Positions 14,822 through 20,007 of a DNA stretch of 20,007 nucleotides are shown here, piece after piece; positions within the stretch are counted from its first letter, which is position 1, and each line of letters opens with the position of its first letter. The stretch lies in assembly GCA_945835425.1 (NCBI GenBank), contig CAMAJC010000003.1:1-20007 (forward strand), given 5' to 3'. The position numbers and the translations under genes were made by a program. The notes below the pieces were generated by a model. It was given only the letters and a program-made list of their open reading frames with translations. It was not told the DNA's origin and did no database searches. Source of the DNA: an uncultured Clostridia bacterium. Lineage in GTDB: Bacteria; Bacillota; Clostridia; Oscillospirales; Ruminococcaceae.

Positions 14822-14837
14822 GGCCTTTGAAAAGGCC
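14822..14837 (-). promoter_or_regulatory. Short perfect hairpin just upstream of the rbfA ribosome binding site
   Basis: GGCCTTT and AAAGGCC form a perfect palindrome with a 2-base centre, 17 bases before the rbfA start and directly next to its GGAAAGGA site. No T-run follows. It could affect translation or RNA stability; functional meaning is inferred. Confidence 0.35.
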
Positions 14838-14988
14838 TCAGCGAAACTTTTCTGTTCGCGGCGGTCGCTCCTGCTACGCAATCCGCTCGATCTGGATAAT
14901 CCAGAAACTGTCGGAGCGCGCCGGGTAACTTTTAATGTTCAGAAAAGCTATTAATCAGAGGTTTCTTAGCCGCCTGGCTGCCTGAACC

Positions 14989-15028
14989 AAAACAGCACGA
15001 ACCAGTTGCCCGGCGCGTGCTGTTTTTT
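14989..15028 (-). terminator. Terminator-like hairpin in the infB-rbfA spacer
   Basis: AAAACAGCACG (14989-14999) and CGTGCTGTTTT (15016-15026) form an 11-base stem around a 16-base loop, with T tracts on both strands (CTGTTTTTTG on plus, CTGTTTTGG on minus). It could end the nusA-infB transcript late. The T-run is longer on the plus strand, but no plus-strand gene precedes it. Confidence 0.6.
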
Positions 15029-15092
15029 GTATGCGCAATTCAGACAACGCACAGAACGGCAAATATGGGTGTCTATACGTTTTTGTCAAGTG

Positions 15093-15177
15093 TTTTCCGG
15101 CAGGTGACAGAGAATCGGCGAGCGACCTTAGTTTTCCGGCAGTGTGTTCATAATCGGCGGGCGACCGCAAGGGTCGC
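15093..15177. repeat. 39-bp-period duplicated segment with GCGACC-GGTCGC hairpin
   Basis: TTTTCCGGCAG occurs at 15093-15103 and 15132-15142, and AATCGGCG at 15113-15120 and 15152-15159, so a segment of about 39 bases is imperfectly duplicated. The second copy continues into GCGACC-GCAAG-GGTCGC, a perfect hairpin. This is a dispersed-repeat type of structure, with no gene-like content. Confidence 0.55.
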
Positions 15178-15208
15178 ACCCTACATTCTCGCTGTAATCC
15201 TTTCCTGC

Positions 15209-15275
15209 GGCAAAACCACCAAATCGAGCGTGGTGTAAAGTCCGAAGACTGCGAGCCTGACGAAGCAGTCTCGTT
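15209..15275. repeat. 67-bp intergenic repeat, copy 1
   Basis: It begins GGCAAAAC, then CCACC...GGTGG, AAAGTCCGA and AGACTGC...GCAGTCT, ending TCGTT. The two inner inverted repeats would fold as two adjacent hairpins in RNA or single-stranded DNA. Same orientation as copy 2, whose start lies 116 bases further along. Confidence 0.7.
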
Positions 15276-15324
15276 TTGCCGCGCCCGCATACGCCGTGCG
15301 TGCGTTTTCCTGCGGAAAATAAAC

Positions 15325-15391
15325 GGCAAAACTACTTCCACCGAGCGTGGCGCAAAGTCCGAAGACTGTGAGCTTGACGAACAGTCTAGTT
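15325..15391. repeat. 67-bp intergenic repeat, copy 2
   Basis: Same length and module order as copy 1: GGCAAAAC, CCAC...GTGG, CAAAGTCCGA, AGACTGT...ACAGTCT. Several differences preserve pairing, for example GCAGTCT against AGACTGC in copy 1 versus ACAGTCT against AGACTGT in copy 2. The end of this copy lies 78 bases after the infB stop. Confidence 0.7.
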
Positions 15392-15469
15392 CAATTACCC
15401 CGCGTGCAACCACGGCCGCGGCGGACAAAAAAGTTTTTGCCAGGCTTTTTTCAAAAAGCCGCGTAACTC

Positions 15470-18400
15470 TTAATCTTCGCGGTATTCTTCCAGCTTGAAG
15501 GCTTCGAAGATATCGCCTTCCTTGATGTCGGAGAATTTGGTCAGGCTGATGCCGCACTCGTAGCTTTCGGCGACTTCCTTGACGTCGTTCTTGAAGCGCT
15601 TGAGGGAGTCGATCTGGTCTTCGGCGATGACGATGCCGTCGCGGACGACACGGATCTGTGCGTCGCGGGTGACCTTGCCGGAGAGGACATAAGCGCCTGC
15701 GACGGTGCCGACGTTGCTGATCTTGTAGACCTGTCTGACCTCGATGCGTCCCAGCTCGACCTCGCGGATCTTCGGCGCCAGCATACCCTTCATCGCGTCC
15801 TTGACGTCGTCGATGGCGTCGTAGATGATGCGGTACATCCGCATTTCGACCTCGTTTGCCTCGGCGTCAGCCTTGGCAACAGGGTCAGGACGGACGTTGA
15901 AGCCGATGATGATCGCACCGGAAGCGTTGGCCAGCATAACGTCGGATTTGCTGATCGCGCCGACGCCTGCGTGGATGACCTTGACCTTGACTTCCTCATT
16001 GGAGAGTTTTTCGAGCGACTGCTTGACAGCCTCGGCGGAGCCCTGCACGTCAGCCTTGACGACGATGGGCAGTTCCTTCATCTCGCCCTCGGCGATCTGG
16101 CTGAACAGGTTATCCAGCGTGACCTTCTTGGCAGAGCCCCACAGCTCTTCCTTCTGCTCCTGGCGTCTCTGTTCGACCAGCTCACGGGCCAGCCGTTCAT
16201 TTTCAACAGCGTTGAAGATATCGCCCGCAGCGGGAACTTCGGCCATACCGGTGATCTCGACGGGGACAGAGGGACCTGCTTCCTGCACGATGTGGCCCTT
16301 ATCATCCAGCATCTGGCGGACACGGCCGACGGAGGTGCCTGCGATGATGATATCACCCGTATGGAGGGTGCCGTTCTGGACCAGCAGGGTAGCGACAGGG
16401 CCGCGGCCTTTGTCCAGACGTGCTTCAACGACAGCGCCCTTGGCCAGACGGTTGGGGTTTGCCTTGAGGTCCTGGACCTCAGCGACCAGCAGGATGTTTT
16501 CCAGGAGATCGTCGATGCCCTGACCGGTCAGCGCCGAAACGGGGACGCAGATAACGTCGCCGCCCCATTCTTCGGGAACCAGACCGTACTCGGTCAGCTC
16601 CTGCTTGACGCGTTCGGGGTCAGCGTGGGGTTTATCCATCTTATTGATCGCGACAATGATCTGGACGTTTGCAGCCTTGGCATGGTTGATTGCCTCGACG
16701 GTCTGGGGCATGATGCCGTCGTCCGCAGCGACGACCAGCACCGCGATATCGGTGATCATCGCGCCTCTCTGACGCATGGCGGTGAAGGCCTCATGGCCGG
16801 GGGTATCCAGGAAGGTGATCGGGCTGCCGTCGACCATGACCTGGTAAGCGCCGATGGCCTGGGTGATGCCGCCTGCCTCACCGGCCGTGACGTTGGTATG
16901 ACGGATCTTGTCGAGGATGGAGGTCTTGCCGTGGTCGACGTGGCCCATGACAACGACGACAGGGCAGCGGGGCTGCAGGTCTTCTTCGCTGTCGGTCTCG
17001 TCGTGGATCAGCTGTTCCTCGATGGTGACGACGACTTCCTTCTCGACCTTCGCGCCCATTTCCATGGCGACCAGAGCCGCGGTGTCGTAGTCGATGACCT
17101 CATGCTGCGCCGCCATAACGCCCATCATCATCAGCTTCTTGATGACCTCGGTGACGGTTGCTTTCAGACGGGAAGCCAGCTCGGAGACGACGATCTCATC
17201 GGGGATCATGACCTTCAGCTGCTGCTTGCGCGCCCGTTCCAGAGCCATCCGCTGCAGTTTTTCTGCCTCGGTCTCTCTTCTGGTGCCGGCAAATTTGCCC
17301 TTCTTCTGCTGCTGAGATTTCTGTTTCAGCTTCTGTTTCTTCTGCTGGGAGTCATTTCTGCGGACAGCCGCATCGGGCGCGATGTCCTCATAATGCTCAT
17401 TGTATTTGTCCAGATTGACGTCCGAGGTCTTGGTATCGACATGACGGACGGTGCGCTCCTTCTCGACGGGTTCAGCAGGCGCAGCCGAAGCTGCCGGCGC
17501 GGGAGCGGGTTTTTGACGGTTTGCGGGCCCATTGCCATTATTCTGGAAACGGCTATTTCCGCCGTTTCTACGGTCATCCCGGCGTTCGCCGCGGTTTGCG
17601 CCATTACGGTCAAAGCTGCCGTTTCTGCGGTCGTTATTGCCGCCGTTTCCGTTATTACGGTCGTTTCTCCGCTCGCCGTTATTGCTACCGTTGCCGCGGT
17701 CAAATCTGCGCTCGCCGTTTCCGGGACGATCGTTATTGCGCCGGGGAGCACCGTTGTTATTCGCACTGTGCTCCGGTGCGTTTCTTCTTACATTTTCAGT
17801 CTTTTCAGATCTATCTGCCACGTTGTCAACAACCTTTTCTTCAAGTTTAGGAGCAGCCGCCGTCTCTTTTGCAGGCGCTGCCGCTTCTTTTTCTTCGGGT
17901 TTTGCTTCGGGGACTTTTTCAGCCGGTTTTGTTTCAGCTGCGGGAGAAGCCGCTTTCGGCGCGGGCTCTTCCTGCGGTTTCGGAGCCGGTGCAGCTTCCT
18001 TTGCGGCAGGAACTTCTTTTTCCGCGGGTGCTTTTTCGGGAACAGGCGCTTCCTGTTTGACAGGCGCTTTTTCTTCCGGCTTTTCCTGTGCGGGTTTCAC
18101 TTCCGACGCGGGCTGCGCTGCCTTTTCGGGAGCGGGCCGGACAGCCGGTTTTTCTTCGGGAGCTTTTGCTTCTTCAGCCTTCGGCGCTGCTTCTTCCGCC
18201 GGTTTTGCCTTTTCCGTCCGCAGTTTTCCGCTGACCTTGCTTGCGGCTTTTTCTACGGCTGCCTTTGCTTTTGCGGCAGGCGTTGCGGGCTTTTCAGGCT
18301 TCGGCGCAGGCGTGTCCTTGCTGGCAAAATACTGGTTAAAATCCGCGACCTGGTTGGAATTGGTGTAATGTTCAAAAACAACATTGACTTCCTGCTCGCT

Positions 18401-18523
18401 CAGGGTCTGCGCGGGCTTTTTCTGCTCGGTGCCGAAGTGCTTGGCGAGCATCTCGGCGACCTCTTTTGCGGGGACATTCAAATCTTTGGCAATATCGCTC
18501 AGTTTAATCTTTTTTATCGTCAT
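15470..18523 (-). CDS. infB: Translation initiation factor IF-2
   Basis: GTPase that brings fMet-tRNA to the 30S subunit and joins the 50S subunit. It is 1017 residues, long because of an extended linker. IF2-N type helical domain at 1-60; Ala/Pro/Glu/Lys-rich tract at about 70-235; Asn/Arg/Gly-rich tract at about 245-335 with repeated NNGERR-like units; basic Gln/Lys stretch 390-430; second IF2-N domain 435-490. The GTPase domain has GHVDHGKTS (527-535), DTPGH (573-577), NKMD (627-630) and SAL (663-665), followed by domains II, III and the fMet-tRNA-binding domain IV to the end. AAAGG precedes the ATG. It lies 89 bases after ylxQ in the nusA operon. Confidence 0.98.
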   Translation of the reverse strand: MTIKKIKLSDIAKDLNVPAKEVAEMLAKHFGTEQKKPAQTLSEQEVNVVFEHYTNSNQVADFNQYFASKDTPAPKPEKPATPAAKAKAAVEKAASKVSGKLRTEKAKPAEEAAPKAEEAKAPEEKPAVRPAPEKAAQPASEVKPAQEKPEEKAPVKQEAPVPEKAPAEKEVPAAKEAAPAPKPQEEPAPKAASPAAETKPAEKVPEAKPEEKEAAAPAKETAAAPKLEEKVVDNVADRSEKTENVRRNAPEHSANNNGAPRRNNDRPGNGERRFDRGNGSNNGERRNDRNNGNGGNNDRRNGSFDRNGANRGERRDDRRNGGNSRFQNNGNGPANRQKPAPAPAASAAPAEPVEKERTVRHVDTKTSDVNLDKYNEHYEDIAPDAAVRRNDSQQKKQKLKQKSQQQKKGKFAGTRRETEAEKLQRMALERARKQQLKVMIPDEIVVSELASRLKATVTEVIKKLMMMGVMAAQHEVIDYDTAALVAMEMGAKVEKEVVVTIEEQLIHDETDSEEDLQPRCPVVVVMGHVDHGKTSILDKIRHTNVTAGEAGGITQAIGAYQVMVDGSPITFLDTPGHEAFTAMRQRGAMITDIAVLVVAADDGIMPQTVEAINHAKAANVQIIVAINKMDKPHADPERVKQELTEYGLVPEEWGGDVICVPVSALTGQGIDDLLENILLVAEVQDLKANPNRLAKGAVVEARLDKGRGPVATLLVQNGTLHTGDIIIAGTSVGRVRQMLDDKGHIVQEAGPSVPVEITGMAEVPAAGDIFNAVENERLARELVEQRRQEQKEELWGSAKKVTLDNLFSQIAEGEMKELPIVVKADVQGSAEAVKQSLEKLSNEEVKVKVIHAGVGAISKSDVMLANASGAIIIGFNVRPDPVAKADAEANEVEMRMYRIIYDAIDDVKDAMKGMLAPKIREVELGRIEVRQVYKISNVGTVAGAYVLSGKVTRDAQIRVVRDGIVIAEDQIDSLKRFKNDVKEVAESYECGISLTKFSDIKEGDIFEAFKLEEYRED

Positions 18524-18612
18524 AATACCGTGCCTTTCTGTTTTCCGTCCGGCTTATGGCTTTTGGGAAAACGGGAGAAAACCTGTGGCATCTATACTCC
18601 TGACGGGGACGT

Positions 18613-18927
18613 TCAGTCCCGGGCGGGTGCCTCATACGCCCGTATAAGGGAACCGGCCAGACCTTCATCGGTGATCCCGAGGACACCGGTCAGCTTGCCG
18701 ATCACCGCCCGCATCTCCTCCTGGGTCTTATCCAGCGGAAGATAACGGACGCCATGCTGCTCAGCCAGAAAACGAACCTCTTTGACCGTTTTTTCGGAGA
18801 GGTCGCTGGCCGTGAGAAGGAGGGAAACGGACCCGGCTTTCACCGCCTCTTTGACGGTGTCAAAGCCGAAGGTCAGCTTTTTTGCCCGCATACACAGCGA
18901 TAAGGTGGAAAAAAAGTGCTCAGACAT
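18613..18927 (-). CDS. ylxQ: L7Ae/L30e-family ribosomal-type protein YlxQ
   Basis: Small L7Ae-fold protein of 104 residues, a putative kink-turn RNA binder found in the nusA-infB operon of Firmicutes. It has the family's layout: RAKKLTFGFDTVKEAVKAG (start 14), SLLLTASDLSEKT (35-47), then LPLDKTQEEM and the GVLGITDEGLAGSL C-terminal region. The ATG at 18927 overlaps the ylxR end by 8 bases, with AAGGAG 10 bases upstream inside ylxR; 18 further upstream codons lack family similarity. Precise cellular role is unknown in the family. Confidence 0.9.
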   Translation of the reverse strand: MSEHFFSTLSLCMRAKKLTFGFDTVKEAVKAGSVSLLLTASDLSEKTVKEVRFLAEQHGVRYLPLDKTQEEMRAVIGKLTGVLGITDEGLAGSLIRAYEAPARD

Positions 18928-19183
18928 TTCCTTCCATCTCCTTTTCCATCGCGTCGTACAGTTCATCAGGAATCTTAACATCCAGGCTGCGTTCGATTTT
19001 GCGGGTTTTGCGCGCTTTTTTCAGGCACTCAAGGTTGGGGCAGACATAAGCGCCGCGCCCGGCCTTTCTGCCGGTCAGGTCGAGGGAGATTTCCCCTTCC
19101 TTGGACCGGACGACCCGCACCAGTTCTTTTTTCGGCTTCATTTCGCCGCAGCCGGTGCACATTCTCAGAGGAATCTTTTTCAT
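18920..19183 (-). CDS. ylxR: YlxR (RNaseP-modulating/nucleoid-associated DUF448 protein)
   Basis: Small basic protein of 87 residues, the usual length. Conserved features are PLRMCTGCGEMKPKKEL (start 5) with C9 and C12, and GRGAYVC (42-48) followed by C53, a possible metal-binding set. In Firmicutes this protein has been linked to RNase P regulation and transcription control. The ATG overlaps the nusA stop as ATGA and the gene end overlaps ylxQ, so all three are translationally coupled. Confidence 0.94.
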   Translation of the reverse strand: MKKIPLRMCTGCGEMKPKKELVRVVRSKEGEISLDLTGRKAGRGAYVCPNLECLKKARKTRKIERSLDVKIPDELYDAMEKEMEGNV

Positions 19184-20007
19184 ACATCCAAATCCTCAGT
19201 TTCAGCTGCTTCTTCTGCAGCAGCATCCGTTTCTGCTTCCGGGAGAACCTGCGCCTCATCCGCAAACAGCTCTTCGTTTTCGTCGGTCGCTTCCATCGCT
19301 TCCTTAGCGGCCTCGTTTTCCGGGCGGATGTCAATCTTATAGCCGGTCAGCTTGGCAGCCAGCTTGGCGTTCTGGCCCTTGTTGCCGATGGCGAGGGAGA
19401 GCTGGGAATCGGGGACGGTTACGCGGCAGGCCTTTTCATCGCCCGGCAGGATCTGGACGTCCAGAACGGTGGCAGGGGAGAGGGCTTCCTTGATAAACTG
19501 TGCGTCGTCCTCGCAGTAGCGGACGATATCGATCTTCTCGCCGCCCAGCTCGTTGACGATGGAGGAGATACGGCTGCCCTTGGGGCCGATGCAGGCGCCG
19601 ATGGGGTCGACGTCGGGGTTTTTGCTGGTGACGGCGATCTTGGTTCTGGAACCGGCTTCACGAGAGATGGACTTGACTTCGATGGTGCCGTCGAAGATTT
19701 CCGGTACCTCCAGCTCAAACAGCCGCTTGACGAGGTCTTTGTGGGTACGGGAAATTTTCAGGGATGCGCGCTTGTCGAGGTTGACGACGTCGACGACATA
19801 AACCTTGATGCGGTCGCCCTCGTGGAGGTCGTCGCTGGGCAGCTGGTCATTCTTAAACAGCAGAAATTCGTTGTGGTCGATTTCGACGGTCGCGTTGCCG
19901 GTCGCAGGCTCGACCTTCTGGACAACGGCGGTGACGATCTCACAGACCTTCTCCTGGAACTGTTCCATCAGCTGGCTGCGTTCCGCCTCGCGGATGCCCT
20001 GACGGAT
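19180..20007 (-). CDS. nusA: Transcription termination/antitermination factor NusA (5' part outside window)
   Basis: RNA polymerase-associated factor controlling pausing and termination. The frame is open to the window edge (276 codons with stop), so roughly the first 100 residues of the N-terminal polymerase-binding domain are missing. In window numbering an S1 domain covers about 22-90, KH1 about 110-165 with GPKG at 141-144, and KH2 about 170-230 with GNKGQN at 208-213. It ends in a strongly acidic Ala/Glu tail of about 40 residues. No C-terminal AR repeats, as in other Firmicutes. It is followed directly by ylxR. Confidence 0.97.
   Translation of the reverse strand: MRQGIREAERSQLMEQFQEKVCEIVTAVVQKVEPATGNATVEIDHNEFLLFKNDQLPSDDLHEGDRIKVYVVDVVNLDKRASLKISRTHKDLVKRLFELEVPEIFDGTIEVKSISREAGSRTKIAVTSKNPDVDPIGACIGPKGSRISSIVNELGGEKIDIVRYCEDDAQFIKEALSPATVLDVQILPGDEKACRVTVPDSQLSLAIGNKGQNAKLAAKLTGYKIDIRPENEAAKEAMEATDENEELFADEAQVLPEAETDAAAEEAAETEDLDV

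Larger units (their letters stand above)
14838..15469. other. Repeat-rich non-coding spacer between infB and rbfA
   Basis: About 630 bases without a credible gene. A long open frame crosses it on the minus strand, but its translation only reflects the duplicated DNA (two similar SQSSDF-PRS segments) and has no domain. From the infB side it contains a weak A/T hairpin (15443-15460), two 67-base repeats, a 39-base-period duplication, and a terminator-like hairpin at 14989-15026. No good promoter for rbfA is seen in the last 180 bases. The build-up of repeats suggests an insertion hot spot that split an ancestral infB-rbfA junction. Confidence 0.7.

Noticed and set aside
15060..15089. Promoter TTGACA-18-TATTTG on the minus strand
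   Set aside because: The -10 match is poor, the spacing is long, it lies within repeat DNA, and the terminator-like hairpin at 14989-15026 stands between it and rbfA.
15443..15460. Terminator directly after infB
   Set aside because: The stem GGCTTTTT/AAAAAAGCC keeps its T-run inside the stem and is not followed by a clean T tract, so it is at best weak.
14955..15557. Minus-strand 200-codon open frame across the infB-rbfA spacer
   Set aside because: Its translation mirrors duplicated non-coding repeats and its 5' end overlaps the infB end in another frame; no domain or ribosome binding site.

Overview
All recognisable genes lie on the minus strand, so transcription runs from high to low coordinates. 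Gene content suggests an anaerobic, moderately GC-rich Firmicute of the class Clostridia, probably in the Oscillospiraceae/Ruminococcaceae range. The evidence is a nusA-ylxR-ylxQ-infB-rbfA-nrnA-truB-ribF block, AAGGAGG-type ribosome binding sites, a Clostridia-like Rex box, a soluble Hdr/Flx redox complex and small hairpin repeats between genes. This placement is inference; no marker settles the genus.

Right part (20007 to 11361): a translation and RNA-maturation block. nusA (5' end outside the window), ylxR, ylxQ and infB are tightly packed. A 664-bp non-coding stretch full of repeats follows, then rbfA, nrnA, truB and ribF, a terminator, and a tRNA-Leu(UAG) with its own promoter and terminator.

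Middle (11360 to 9075): a small accessory segment. It holds an inverted-repeat cluster, a terminator-like hairpin with no gene feeding it, an XRE helix-turn-helix protein fused to an aminoglycoside-phosphotransferase-type kinase domain, a strong terminator, and about 560 bp of mostly AT-rich non-coding DNA that includes the leader of the next gene and a Rex-box-like operator.

Left part (9074 to 1): an energy and redox block. A lactate/malate dehydrogenase family gene and class II fumarase fumC are followed by seven contiguous genes, hdrB-hdrC-hdrA-flxD-flxC-flxB-flxA. Together these encode a complete predicted NADH dehydrogenase/heterodisulfide-reductase (Flx-Hdr) flavin-based electron-bifurcating complex. 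FlxA would take hydride from NADH, FlxB/FlxC/FlxD would relay electrons to the bifurcating flavin of HdrA, and HdrC/HdrB would reduce an unidentified disulfide while ferredoxin is reduced. The complex can in principle run in reverse.

The most interesting points are: the whole Flx-Hdr module with no visible disulfide partner beside a dehydrogenase and fumarase; an arginine (R81) at the dehydrogenase's classic lactate/malate discriminating position, next to a fumarase; a near-consensus Rex operator that would tie the locus to the NADH/NAD+ ratio; and several structured intergenic repeats, one with an orphan terminator that could end a small RNA.
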